A stretch of DNA of 64,000 bases from Strigamia acuminata (GCA_949358305.1 OX442314.1:38413211-38477210); one strand, 5' to 3'; positions 1 to 10,649 are shown, counted from the stretch's first letter. Notes: generated from the letters alone by a model not told the origin. Made by a program: numbers and translations.

Positions 1-855
1 ATCTCACTTTCTTTATCGACACATCAGGCCTCCTCAGCTCTCCACAATTAGTATTAATACTATATTGTTGTTGTAGGGCTATTTCGGGAAGGCTAACTCC
101 GGTAATAGACATGTTAAATACATGAAATGGCCCCGTAACGTTAGCTTGCTGCTCTAAGGAGCAGTTAGAGTTCGTACGGTGGCGCAGGAAGTCAAACCTG
201 ATCACGAAACAAATATGGACAACCGCCTTTCCAGGGCGAGTTGCTTAACATAGGTCCTTCCGTACTCTAGTGGTCGGTGAAGGGCTCATTCACAGGCACA
301 CTACGCCGGGTTGGTAGCCCGTGAGTATTGTCCGTGAAGACTTTACGTTAAACAACTACTTGGGTGTTGGTAATCCTAGATTGGCAAGTCCATAGAAATG
401 TTTACCCGGTGGTTGGTACCACCGATAGCGACTTGTCGCACGCAAACAAATACTCGGCGCCTGATCACGAGATCTTGTCGTCGTAAGGCATGCTGGCGGA
501 TGGAGCCTCAACAACTCCCGCGACGGTTCTCTCAACTGTTGTGACTGTCCCAGCCCCATTAATATTTATATAACAATTCATTTGTTGTATTCCCTTAATT
601 ACTTTGTATTTATTTGATCTGGGACTATTCTAAAGAATATTCCTTTCAATACGAAGGACTCTTCGTATTTTAGATATTCGAGCTGCGGACCAACTACGTC
701 TCCGTAGCGTTATTTGTGACGATGCCGCAAGTCAGACGTATCCCTCTGGCTTCGCCCGGATCCTCAACCAGTTGATGCCGCCCGTTTACACGCGCTCAGA
801 ACCCCATTATGTTATTATGATTAATAAATTATGTTATGTCACACCAAACCGTAAG
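1..855. other. Region without a supported gene
   Basis: No ORF here resembles a known protein. It lies 3' of the gypsy integrase on the minus strand, where a 3' LTR would be expected. I could not match any part of it to the 10.7-12.0 kb side, so I do not call an LTR. A TATA-like string (TATATAAATA, minus strand, near 560-575) is visible, but with no transcript context it proves nothing. Confidence 0.4.
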
Positions 856-979
856 TTATTTGTGTTTGTTTACATATTCACGTTTGTAAAGACTTCTGTA
901 GCTTATCTCGGTTAGGTTGTTGCTAGCCTTAGCAACGTCTTGTATAAACCGATTTATCTCTATTGAAATGGCTAATAAT

Positions 980-2119
980 TCAGCCAAAAGTAGAATCGTC
1001 ACACGAATGTTGCGCATTTTGTGTTGTTTGTTCTTCAAACTCAGTTTCGACGCTAGTCGGCGTTTTCTGCACGGCTTCCGTAGTTTTTGAAGTCGCGTCG
1101 TCTGCACGAATGTTGTCTGTGGTGTTTGACAATTTTCCCTGCGGACTTCGTTTTTCTCGTGCCTCGCTGTTGTCACGCAATTTTTGAGTTTTGGCCCTGC
1201 GAGCTTCTGGTGGAATTTCGTCAAGTAGCGTGTTGGTTACTTTGGCATTGATATCGCTTTTTGTTTGCCCCTTAACCCAAATTTCTTGGTTAAATTCGGG
1301 AAAGTAAGGCGTCAATTCTGTTGCGTGAATTGAGTTGAAAATGCGATTGTCCGCGAGCCTACGTAATTGTACTGCGCCGCCTTGGTGCATTTTCGTAATT
1401 ACGTACGGGCCTGTTCTCTTATCCGCCAATTTGGCAGAGATGCCCTTCGCCGCTTGCGACAAAACATGACTTTCCCGCCAAACCAAGTCATTTACTCGAA
1501 AATCAGTAAATTGTGTGTCCAACTGATGGTTTTGTACTCTCTCCCGCAAATCAAATATGTGAGCCATCATATGCTGATAAGTTTCACTTATCACTCTTTC
1601 TAATCTGTAGACGTACTCATGCGGCTTTTGCGGATCGATTCTCATTATTCCTTCGAGTATGCGTGGATCCCACGGGACTCGAAATTCCCTGGCGCAATTG
1701 AGATACGCTGGCGAGTATCCACGGCCCCGTGTCTCTGTGGTGCGAATGCTAAATGCAATCTCCCGAAGATACTCATCCCAGTGTCTGTGCACAGCAGTAT
1801 AAATCGCTAAAATATATTTAATATCGCGGTTCAACCTCTCAACTGGGTTTGCTTGTGGGTGGTATGGTGACGTAAATTTTGGTGAAATTCTAAATTTCCT
1901 GCAAAATTCTTTATAAAATCGAGCTTTAAATTGTGGCCCGTTATCTGAGATAATTTTCAGAGGAAATCCCCAGTCCATTGACATGTCATAGACACAATCG
2001 GCTATTAGTTGGGCTGTGGGATCTTCTAACGGGTACAATCTCGGCCATCTGGTGGCAATGTCTAATATCACGAGAATATAGTTATTCCCTTCTGCCGTGC
2101 GCGGCAGTGGCCCAACCAA
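980..2119 (-). pseudogene. Gypsy integrase core and C-terminal region
   Basis: This is the retroelement integrase, which would insert the cDNA into the genome. The catalytic acidic residues are visible: D20 in VILDIATRW, D59 in SDNGPQF and E94 in NPVERLNRD, a DDE triad with 34 residues between the last two. A basic, glutamine- and threonine-rich tail follows. The listed start is a TTG codon right after a frameshift, so it is not a true initiator; the domain belongs to the polyprotein begun upstream. The zinc-finger segment just before it is in another frame and ends at a TGA (2121-2123). Function would need that frame break to be absent, so I treat it as a relic. Confidence 0.85.
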
Positions 2120-2120
2120 G

Positions 2121-2603
2121 TCAATGCTTACAAGTTAGACATTCAAATGGTGCAGTGTTGACAAATCTGATGGTGTCCCTCTTCATGCCTTCCCACGTGT
2201 AAATGCGTTTCATACGATACAAAGTTCCACTTATACCGCAATGACTAGCCAACGGGTGGCCATGACTGAGCCACAACACTCGAAACCTCAAAGATCTTGG
2301 CACAACAACTTTTAACGCTCTTGAGTCGTCCGTCATCTCGTCAGTGATTGTCGGGCTGTATTTTAACAGTAAGTCCCCTTCCAGGATGTGTTTTGACGCC
2401 AGCGTTCGATAATTTCGTTTTTGTAATGGAGTCGTCACATAAGGCGGCAATTGCTGTGTTTCCAAATAATGCCGTAATCCTTGGCAGTGCTTATCGGCCT
2501 TTTGTTCGTCCACGAACTCCTGTCGAGTCGGTGGAGTGTACTTTAATTGCAAAGTGACTTTGCTAATGAAAGCGGCGGCCATTGCATTAGTGGAAATCGG
2601 CAT
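2121..2603 (-). pseudogene. Gypsy integrase H2C2 zinc-binding domain
   Basis: This is the linker between RNase H and integrase plus the N-terminal integrase zinc finger. It shows the HGHPLASHCG and CLTCK elements typical of the H2C2 domain of gypsy integrases. It lies in the same frame as the short upstream segment 2610-2700, separated by an in-frame stop (2610-2612). It is out of frame with the integrase core by one base. Both breaks indicate a non-functional copy. Confidence 0.75.
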
Positions 2604-2625
2604 ATAGGGTCATGACTCCTTAATC

Positions 2626-4152
2626 TTAAATTCTGTAGCTCCATCTGGGTCCTCTGTCACCGCGTTGTAAACTCCACACCATGAATCGATCGTCTTCCGT
2701 GGGTTGTTTTGACGGTGTAGGCAGTTGATTCCAATTTTTGAATTCCCATGTTTGCGTTTGGGTGAGGCAATACGACAGGTATCCGTCCGACTCGCCGTAT
2801 TCCTCAGCATCACATGTTAATTGGACTGGTGCTCTAGAAATCGCGTCTGCTACTACATTAAGCGGTCCTTTAATGTAATTAATTTTAAAGTTGTAGCTCA
2901 TGAGCTCCATTTGCCAGCGAGCTAGACGGCCCGCTGGTTCCTCGAGTCCCATGAGCCATCGTAGCGCCTGATGGTCTGTCTGGACCGTAAAGCTGGTGCA
3001 CTCAAGATATGGCCTGAATTTCCTCAAGGCCCAAATCACCGCCAAACATTCCAAATCTGTTGCGCTATAATTCAGCTCCGCTTGCTGAAGACTTCTGCTG
3101 ATGTATACGCAGGGCACTTCAACAAGCTTTCCATCAATCTCTTGTTGTTGCATCAGTGCGGCTCCAAGTCCTTTCTCGCTCGCATCTGTATGCACAATGA
3201 AGGGTTTATTCAAATTTGGTAACATCATCATTTTTGCGTCGTTGAGCAATGTTTTGATTTGTTCAAACGCCTCTTGATGTGTCTCTGTCCAAATGAACTC
3301 AATCCCCTTCTTGAGAAGTGGGCGTAACGGCTCAGCTACCGTTGCTAGGTCTTTTAACAATTGGTGGAAGAAGTTCACCATTCCCATGAAGCGCTGCAGC
3401 TCCTTCAAATTTGTTGGTGCTGGGAACTCTTTTATAGCTGCCACTTTTTTTGGGTCCACACTCAACCCGTTCACTCCTAATGTGTAGCCAAGAAATTTTA
3501 GTTCTTTGCGGCAAAATTTTGACTTCTCCGGGTTAATATGAGGATTGGCCTTCTCTAATTTATTCAACACAGAAGCAACGTGTTGAATATGCTGCTCAGA
3601 GCTGCTAGACACAATGACAATGTCATCAAGGTATGCCCAGGCGTACTTTCTATAGGCGTCACCCAGTACCTTTTCAATAAGGCGTTGAAATGTCGTCGGG
3701 GCGTTGACTAGACCAAAGGGCATAACGTTAAACATCAGCCGACCAAGTGGGCTCCAGAAGGTCGTTTTTGGTCTGTCTTCAGGCCTCAACTCAATCTGCC
3801 AATAACCCTTGGTGAGATCGATTGTACTGACCCATTGGAATTCTCCCAATTCCCGCAGAATTTCTTGTATCGTGGGCATCTGTGGGGGGTCATACAGTGT
3901 GTGTTGATTAATAGACCTATAGTCAATGCATAGCCTTGGGTCTGACCCAGGTTTCATGACTAATACTATTCGGGATGCGTAATCACCCTCTGCAGGTGCT
4001 ACGTACCCTTTGTCCACCATCTCTTGGCACAACTGACGTAGAATCTTTCGCTTCTGCGGATTCCAGCTCTTATATGGCACTCTTATGGGCTTGTCTGTAT
4101 CAAGATCGATGGAATGTTGTAGTACGTCAGTTTTGCCCGGCACTTTGGTCAA
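2626..4152 (-). pseudogene. Gypsy reverse transcriptase and RNase H
   Basis: The RT domain occupies roughly residues 15-190, with the first catalytic Asp at D112 (STIDLTKGYWQ) and the YLDD box at 174-177. A connection segment follows, then an RNase H domain starting near residue 317 (HTDASEKGLG, D323; QTDHQALRWL). This is the Ty3/gypsy arrangement. The ORF is long and the catalytic residues are intact, so the copy may be fairly young. Coding similarity extends upstream of the first ATG to about 4195 (EHVLKQYEKIL), where the frame breaks from the protease segment. The C-terminus after about residue 480 looks shifted: the last ~20 residues do not fit, and the continuation lies in another frame. 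Confidence 0.92.
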
Positions 4153-4181
4153 AATCTTTTCGTACTGCTTGAGGACGTGCT

Positions 4182-4631
4182 CTATTGTAAGGCCTCTGTC
4201 AGTTGCAACTTGGCTTCTTCTACCAAGTTGTGTACGCCATTGCCGACTTTAAGTCGTGCTACGAATGCGCAGAAACTGGATGCTTTTTCAAAAGTTTTGC
4301 GTAATGACTGGGGTTCGTCCAGTTTTTCCTCGTACCTGTCTAGTACATATTGTGGCATGTACGGACGAGGTACTTCTATGGTGGATATAAAGTTCCATCT
4401 ACCGTTGAGTGGATTTAGTTGGATTTTCATGCGACACATAGCGTCATTCCCCAATAACATGAATTTCATCTCATGCTCTAATACCAGGAATTCATGAAAC
4501 ATCATGCCGTGTGTCCATCTAAACATGATTCTGAGCGTTCCCGCTGGTACCACCTTTTTGTCTGCGGTGTTTATTGCCATGTTGGGGTGCACGTTGCGGA
4601 TTTGACTTTCCAACTTCATTGCCTTCACTAA
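4182..4631 (-). pseudogene. Protease C-terminal half / RT linker, separated by transposon insertion
   Basis: This is minus-strand coding sequence directly downstream of the transposon at 4632-5326. It continues the protease domain whose DSGA active-site segment sits on the other side of the insertion. The apparent first codons (4632-4640) are transposon sequence, not retroelement. The reading frame ends at a stop at 4182 because of a frameshift; the RT frame takes over near 4195. It shows a plausible protease flap and hydrophobic core (MKFMLLGNDAM), but the family assignment rests mainly on position. Confidence 0.65.
4622..4631. repeat. Target-site duplication, left copy
   Basis: CCTTCACTAA at 4622-4631 is repeated exactly at 5327-5336, on either side of the inserted element. 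The bases just outside differ (G versus C on one side, G versus T on the other), so the duplication is 10 bp as read. A 9-bp duplication with one chance match is possible. Confidence 0.8.
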
Positions 4632-5326
4632 GGGTCCCATTTAAAACCCCACTAAAGTTCCTTGGATTTCCACTAAAAAGAAACTAAATCTCACACTGAC
4701 TGATTTTTCCACTATCGGTAATTTTTTGTCCCACTAATTTAGCTAAGGCAAAAAAAACTATTTTTTTCCACTAAAATTAAATTAGCACGAAAAAAGTGAT
4801 TTTACCACTACTATTACTACTTTGGTAAGATAGTTTTGCGAACGTTTTGCGAACGTTTTGCATTTCAAGTCCGTCTCAGCAGGCAAAGAAGACGACCAAC
4901 CATCCCCCCGCATGGTCCACGAGCCCCCAACAGTCGCCCGCTCCCGCAAGCGAGTCCCCGCCAAGACCCCAGTCCTAGTCACGTGTCGGGACCCAACAAG
5001 ACCTCGATGCCCCTTGCAACCGAGTCCCCGCTAAGGCCCCAGTCCTAGTCCCGTGTCGGGACCCAGTCCCAACAAGACCTTGGACTCCCCGTCGAGATGC
5101 CGGGCCTTCATTTCATAATAGGGGAAAAAGTGGATGTAATAAGTTTTTTTAGTGGAAAAATAAGTTGGGTTTAAATAAATATTTTTAGTGAAAAAAAATA
5201 GTTTTTTTTGGCTTAGTGAAATTAGTGGGACAAAAAATTACCGATAGTGGAAAAACCAGTCAGTGTAAGATTTAGTTTTTTTTTAGTGGAAATCCAAGCC
5301 ACTTTAGTGGGATTTTAATTTATGCC
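4632..5326. mobile_element. Non-autonomous DNA transposon with ~140-bp TIRs (MULE-like), inserted in gypsy protease
   Basis: The first ~140 bp and the reverse complement of the last ~140 bp match almost base for base (for example GATTTCCACTAAAAA and TTTTTTGTCCCACTAATTT on both arms). The outermost ~20 bp are more diverged and begin GGG and end CCC. The element is 695 bp, flanked by a 10-bp duplication. It has no transposase ORF. The GC-rich centre (4860-5095) contains two ~65-bp imperfect direct repeats, each with GAGTCCCCGC and CCCAGTCCTAGTC. Long TIRs with 9-10-bp duplications are the hallmark of Mutator-like elements, so I class it as MULE-like by inference. Element plus one duplication is 705 bp, a multiple of three. 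Confidence 0.85.
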
Positions 5327-6320
5327 CCTTCACTAATGGTAATGAAATGCAACTGCGATTCGCTCCTGAATCCAATGTCGCTTCAATCATACCACTTTCT
5401 GTCAGTATCTCCATCATACTCATTCCACTCAATATGTCTTCTTGTGGGACTAAGGCTTCAAACACTCTCATTCTTGATTTTTCTCCCGGTAGTTTAAGAA
5501 GTTCTTTCAAGAATTTGTCCCACTCTATTGGCTCCGCAGGCGTGTCCACCATCCATGCTGCTTCTGATGGGGTGTTCTCATACGAGTCCCTCACTCTTGC
5601 CCAGAAGATAGTGGCCTCGTTTTCTTCGTCCAATCCGACGTCTTTTAATGCTTGATTAATCTTATCCGTGAAGTAAGATGGGTCTGCCTGTGTAACTTCC
5701 TCAATTTTGGGAATTTCTTGCAAATTCGTTGCGGGGAACTGAATTGCAGCTTTTAAATCATTTCTGATGTTATACTTCCAATCGTCTCTCCCTTGCATAG
5801 TTCCTATTGCTTCTGGAGGTGTTAATTCCATATCATCTAGGGACAATACTTTGGGTTTTACTTCACGGGTTGCCACGGCTCCTACCGTGTCGGGTACTGC
5901 TGTAGTGACTTGTGGATCGTCCAATTGTTTCACTCCTTCTTGCTTAGGAATTTCCGGTTTTCTTGTGGCCGGTATTAGCACACTTTTATATTTGCCACGT
6001 TCGAGCTCCCAAAATACCTCTTTTATTGGTGGTAAATGTCCTAACGCCGCAGGAGGTGGTAGTATCATTAGGTGTGGAGCTTCCTTTGCTAGAATGCAGT
6101 TGTCTTTGTCTATTGACGTTTCATCAGGTGGGAACCGCATGCCAATAATTTTGCCTTTACTGATTTCGTAAATCATTGATCCAACATCTCGTAAACTTGG
6201 TGGCAATTCTTCTGATTTATTTGGAAGCGCCACTTCTGGTTTTCTTTCGTCTTCTGGTTGCGCAATTTCCGAGTTGCTGGTAGGCGCGGGTTGCAGTGGA
6301 TCTCCTGAACCCGCGCTCAC
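5327..6320 (-). pseudogene. Gypsy pro/pol N-terminal region with aspartic protease active site
   Basis: This ORF begins in the -1 frame relative to gag and overlaps its end. Most of it is an acidic, proline-rich spacer without a recognised fold. The C-terminal part carries LDSGANRSCIS, the active-site loop of retroviral-type aspartic proteases. The DNA transposon at 4632-5326 then interrupts the domain; the last residues of the raw ORF (5304-5326) are transposon-encoded. The GTG at 6318-6320 is not needed as an initiator, because a -1 frameshift at 6323-6329 would carry ribosomes straight into this frame. Confidence 0.8.
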
Positions 6321-7501
6321 ATGTTTTTTTGAATGGCTTCAGTGATTGCGTCAACCAGTCTGTCATATGTCGGTTGTGACATAGCCTTTCTGGGTTGCGT
6401 GCAACTTCTCGCCCAATGACCTAATTGGCCGCAATTGTGACATGGCGCTGTGTCCGGGGTCAATCTGGGTTGAGTGGTTGCTTCCAGATTCCCTTCCAGC
6501 TTTATAGTGGAGGTCTCAGTTTGACTAGTAGCTCCAGATTGATTTAATTCATTTGATGGAGTCTTTTTAGTCAAATCAATAGTGAGTTTTTTCAATTCAG
6601 ACTTTGGATCGTCTTTTGCATCTGAAGTTGTAGTTTGGCCGATGTTTTTTGATTGCATCGGCGGTCTGTACTTGGCCGTAGTGGGATTATTACGTGCATA
6701 CATGACACTTGCCGCCTCCACTATCGTCTCTATGTGCTGGTCGGTTAGCTCCATCGAGAGCGTCTGGCCACCGGTTAGTTCTCCCGACTCATCAACTTCC
6801 TGTACCAATCTTGCTGTTGGTCTCATTGGCATTCTAGGAGGAGGGTGGGGAGTTTGACCACTGTCTCGGTTTTGGTTACCGTCATTGTCTCTTTTTTGTG
6901 ACGAGAAAAGAGATCGTGGTCGCATTGTTTTTGGATTACCGCGCGCAGACTCCGACTGTTTTCGCAGTAATTCATCTCGAGCTCTTCGCTCTTCGGGCGG
7001 TATGAATCTGGTGTAACGATCATCAATGTACATTTGATTGTCGCACATAAATTGCGCTAACTTCTCAAATGAGCTTGCCATTGGAGCGCCTACCATGGAC
7101 AGGACTTTTTCAGAAAATTCCGTTAGTCCTAACCGGAATTGTCTATCTGCTGGGAAGTCGCCAACGTAATTCGGCAAACGGTTGATCAACTCTCCAGTCC
7201 GGCGTAAATATGATCGCAGATCTTCTCCTGGCATTTGCTGTAGATTATCCCAGTAACTCACGACAGTTGCGTGTGATTCGCCATATTCTTTCATGAATTC
7301 TTTCACAAAGGCATCCCTATGAGGAAATTGGTGTTCATAGAACCAATTAGCTGCTCCTCCAGTTAGCATTTTGGGAATTATCTTTTTTAATGCGTCGTAG
7401 GAGTCTATTTCGTGACATCTCACTACTTGCATTACTTCATCCAGTAACTGTGTTCCCGCAAGCCAAGAGCCGTCAAAGGTATCTGGAGTTATTCTTCCCA
7501 C
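6317..7501 (-). pseudogene. Gypsy Gag capsid and nucleocapsid
   Basis: The capsid region (about residues 30-170; GGAANWFYEHQFPH, then YLRRTGELINRLP) resembles the Retrotrans_gag fold of Ty3/gypsy elements. A basic, low-complexity linker follows, then one CCHC zinc knuckle at residues 354-367 (CHNCGQLGHWARSC), which would bind genomic RNA. The frame is closed by a TAA immediately upstream (7502-7504); the GTG start is an artefact of a one-base frameshift near 7500, because gag-like sequence continues upstream in another frame. The ORF ends at TGA 6317-6319, directly after an A AAA AAC slippery heptamer. Confidence 0.85.
6323..6329 (-). promoter_or_regulatory. Candidate -1 ribosomal frameshift site (A AAA AAC)
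   Basis: The end of gag reads CAA AAA AAC ATG TGA on the minus strand. This places the canonical slippery heptamer A AAA AAC in the gag frame, one sense codon before the stop. A -1 slip would read CAT GTG AGC and enter exactly the frame of the protease/pol ORF. A downstream pseudoknot was not modelled; the following sequence is GC-rich (GTGAGCGCGGGTTC). Confidence 0.75.
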
Positions 7502-7504
7502 TTA

Positions 7505-7986
7505 ATTTGACTTGTTTGGGCGCAAGAATGTATCCAGTTTCCCGTGCAATACTTCCGGATTTGTTTTTGTAAAACTTTTTCCATTTCTTGCGATCTGGAC
7601 GGAATTTTGGACAAGCGTTTGTCAATCTGTCTGTCAACATATTCCTGCCATTGCATTGCATTGTCAGATGGCCCTGGAATATTTGAAGATGGCGGCGGGT
7701 CTTTTTGTCGAGAATACTCAAATCGTTCTTGTTGATTTCCGCTATGTCCCGCATAATTGGCGTTGTCGCGTTGGAAACGGTCAGATTCGGAGTATTTCCA
7801 GTCTTCTTGCCTATATCTCGATCTATCGGGAGAATTAGTTCGTTGTCTGTTCCAATCTTGTTGACCTGTCGTGATTCATTGAAACGAGGTTCGTACCTTC
7901 ATCGGTAACGATTCTCTTTTTCTTGTAGTGCATTGTCGTAGTGACGATATTCGTCTTTGCGATAACTGTCGTCACTTTGACGTGTG
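7505..7986 (-). pseudogene. Frame-broken middle of gag
   Basis: No single frame is open here. The minus strand carries gag-like stretches in different frames, including a glutamine/arginine/aspartate-rich segment that continues the upstream coiled-coil ORF and a lysine-rich segment leading into capsid. The simplest reading is one original gag frame broken by at least two indels, the last near 7500. Nothing else is seen here. Confidence 0.5.
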
Positions 7987-9789
7987 TTATCTTTCTGTCT
8001 GCGACTCTTCTTCTCGATGTGGACGATGCCACTCGTCTCTTTGACGTTGTTCGTGGTCATATCGTTGTTGGTCGTTGGCTTTGCGACGTTCGTCCTCTTG
8101 GCGTTGATCGCTAGCCCGTCGTTGTTCATCAGCGCGACGTTGTTTGTCTGCACGATGCTGTTCATCGGCTTGGCGTTGTTCGTCCGCTCGACGACGCTGT
8201 TCGTCGGCGCGACGTTGTTCATCCGCACGACGTTGCTTGTCGGCGTGACGTTGCTCATCGGCTCGTCGTTGCTCGTCGGCACGACGTTGCTCATCTGCTC
8301 GTCGTTGCTTGTCAGTTTGAGATTGTTGGTAGTTATTATACCACTCGTTTCCTTGACGTTTTTCGTAATATCCATAACGATATTCGTCCTTTTGTCGGTG
8401 TTGTTCTTCGCCTTGACGACTTTGTTCGTTATGTTGACGGTTCGGATCGTCTTCTTGACGACTTTGTTTGTCTTGCTGACGATCTCGTTCGTCATTTTGA
8501 CTCGCATTTCCAGCACCAATGCTTTTCTGTCTCGTAGAGTGAGAATCTCCCTGTGCTGTTGCGCTCGATTGTGTCCCTTTGTCTGCAATATGTGGATCAT
8601 CCTTGTAAGGCTTCCAGATTGGGACTTCCTGTTCATGTTGTGGAATGTTATACGCATCATTCTCTTTCTCAGCTCTATTGCTGTTATCTGCATATTCGAT
8701 GTCTCGAGAGTCACCATATCTTTCACTTTTCCAATTTTCAATTTCATTAATCCATCTTTCTTGGAAGGCGACAACTCTTTGCAGCTGTTGGTTGTACTCA
8801 ATTGGAGCAAATTCTGGGTTCACTGAGCGTCCATCTTGTCCTTTTGTTGCAGGAATAGTGACGCATTGTGGTGATTTCACTTGCTCTGGTTTGTTGTCTG
8901 GAGCTGATTTCTTCGGTTGATTACACCACTTTAATAAATCTTGCGAGTCCAGCATATTATTTTTGTTTGTCGCAATAGCTTGACCCGCTGAATCAATTGG
9001 TCCATGTTGTTGATTACGTCGATCAATGACGTCAAATAGTTTCTTATTTTGGAAGGGAGATATTGATGCGCGTTTGTTATCTGTACGGTCATCTTCACCT
9101 TCTCTCCCCCTTTTTAGAGATTGTTCACCATGCTCTGAAACCAAATCAACTTCTTGTGGGTGCTGAGTGGTCGATGTCGTCGGCGCCGTTGAATATTTCA
9201 CTTCCGCCAAATAACGTGCTTCCTCCAACTGTCTCTTGACTTTTTCTGCCTCCTTCTGGGCACGCAACGTTTCGGCGCGTAAATATTCAATCTTCTTGCT
9301 GTCATATAATGCTGCAGCGTTTTGTTGAGCTGTGAACACTTGCCAATTCGTTTGTAAACGAACCTTCTCGACTTCGAGTTTATTAAGTTCGGCTTGCCGC
9401 TCTTCCCGTGCACGAACTTTTTCAGCTTCGAGCTTTTTAAGTTCGGTTTGTTGCTGTTCCCGCGCACGAGTTTTCTCGACTTCGAGCTTAGCAAACGCGG
9501 CTTGTTGCGCCTGCCTTGCACGAACAGCTTCAGCTTCGAGCTTGTCTAATTCAGCCTGTCGCGCAGCTTGTGCATGTGCGTCCGCTGCGGCAGCTTGTTC
9601 ACGCATCAGGCGGCGTTCATCGTCCAGTTCCTGTTTGAGACGGTCGTAGTCGTCCTTAGCTTGGCGGGCGTGACGGTCCTCCCGATGGATTCGCTTGACC
9701 AACTGGAATTCCTCGGCTGTCGCCTCTTTTAGTCGTCGGTCTCGATCCGCCGCTGCTGTGATCATGTCTGCAACTTGTTGTTCTGTCAC
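7987..9789 (-). pseudogene. Gag N-terminal coiled coil with RRADEQ repeats
   Basis: This 600-codon ORF belongs to the gypsy gag. Residues ~1-210 are a charged coiled coil with an imperfect ~18-residue repeat (KLEAEKVRAREERQAELN type, at least four copies). Residues ~220-430 are low-complexity linker. Residues ~490-570 are a tandem hexapeptide array of RRADEQ with variants (RHADKQ, RQADEQ), followed by a very arginine/glutamate-rich tail. No catalytic motif is present. The hexapeptide array makes the opposite strand open and hydrophobic over 7984-8826; that plus-strand ORF is a shadow. The upstream continuation (9786-10001, minus) is offset by a frameshift. Such a long, repetitive gag N-terminus is unusual for the family. 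Confidence 0.65.
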
Positions 9790-10011
9790 CGTACCGCCTT
9801 CCTCATATCGACGTCGCTGTATCTGTCTTGAGATTCTTGAACAATGTCGTCCAATTGTTGACGAATTACGCGCAGACGTTGTCGCGTAGGTGAATTTTTC
9901 CCCGACGTTGCTGCACTGTCAGCCGCCTTCTTGGCTGCGGCCACTTGATATCCACGTAACAAACTCGCGCACCTCGTGTGTTTCTCGTGCGCACCTGGCA
10001 CCCCGCGCCCG
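9786..10011 (-). pseudogene. Gag segment between repeat R and the coiled coil
   Basis: A short alanine/glutamine-rich minus-strand frame (…VAAAKKAADSAAT…, then RQQLDDIVQESQDRYSDVDMR) leads into the coiled-coil ORF after a one-base frameshift near 9789. It has helical, charged character like the rest of this gag. It is separated from the first gag segment by the 0.3-kb repeat at 10012-10310. Confidence 0.45.
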
Positions 10012-10310
10012 TCCTGCGTTCTCCGTGAACGTAGCGACGACGCGGCCGAACAGTATTCAGACCACGCGTGTCATTCGGCCAATGGCCGCCGTGCCACGCG
10101 GTCTTGTTAGGGATGGCTGTTCCTCAGCCATCGCATTGGGAAATGCACTGTAGAGACACCACATCATACCCCTAGACATAATAAAGCTTACCTTAAACTA
10201 AACTTGTGTCTCTTGTGTATTTCGGAAGTGTAATTTATCGTGTGTGTTGTGTCCAGCGTCCCGTGGCTCTCCCCCGACCACGTGGCGTCCGCCCAAACAC
10301 TCACAATTAT
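10012..10310 (-). repeat. Repeat R, copy 1 (inside gag region)
   Basis: About 290 bp on the minus strand match the plus strand at 25577-25863 with few substitutions; this copy carries ~17 extra bases near 10030-10050. The unit begins TGTGAGTGTTTGG and ends near GGACGGGCGCGGGG. It contains a consensus splice-donor-like AAG|GTAAGC (near 10190) in both copies. Whether it is an LTR-derived unit, a solo insertion or shared gag leader is not resolved; I saw no clear target-site duplication. Confidence 0.7.
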
Positions 10311-10649
10311 GGGCCCGTCCGGGATTATTGAACTCTCTCGCGATCGGGCAAGCGCTAGAAGTTCCTCATGCGACATTTTTTCCAAGTCTGACTGTGACTG
10401 TGGCGTGGATTCGACGCTAGTCGATGTGGATTGACTCGGCGGCGATAATTTCAACGCCCCCTGCGTCGCCTGGTCGCTCGAGTCGAGCCAAAATTCTTGG
10501 CTAGTCATCCGGTGCTCCTCTTCCTCGCGATCCGACTCGTGTGGTGTTCGCGAATATTCACACTGCCCATCTCCACTGGAGGTTCCTCCTCGTGTCTTAA
10601 TCCGACGTGTGCCTCTTTCTCCTCGGCGAGTTTCCCGTGAGAGAGGCAT
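10311..10649 (-). pseudogene. First gag segment (candidate initiation)
   Basis: An ATG at 10649 opens a minus-strand frame rich in Ser, Arg and Glu (MPLSRETRRGERGTRR…, then SPPSQSTSTSVESTPQSQSD). Reading continues into repeat R, where the frame closes at 10188. Its position about 100 nt downstream of the candidate primer-binding site fits a gag start. No domain is recognisable. Confidence 0.45.

Noticed and set aside
1-855. 3' LTR of the gypsy element
   Set aside because: No match to any sequence at the other end of the element and no TG…CA unit could be paired, so not annotated as an LTR.
7984-8826. 280-codon plus-strand ORF, highly hydrophobic, looking like a membrane protein
   Set aside because: It is the antisense of the RRADEQ-rich gag repeats. 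Leu/Ile/Val-rich translation is forced by the GAC/CGT-rich repeat on the other strand.
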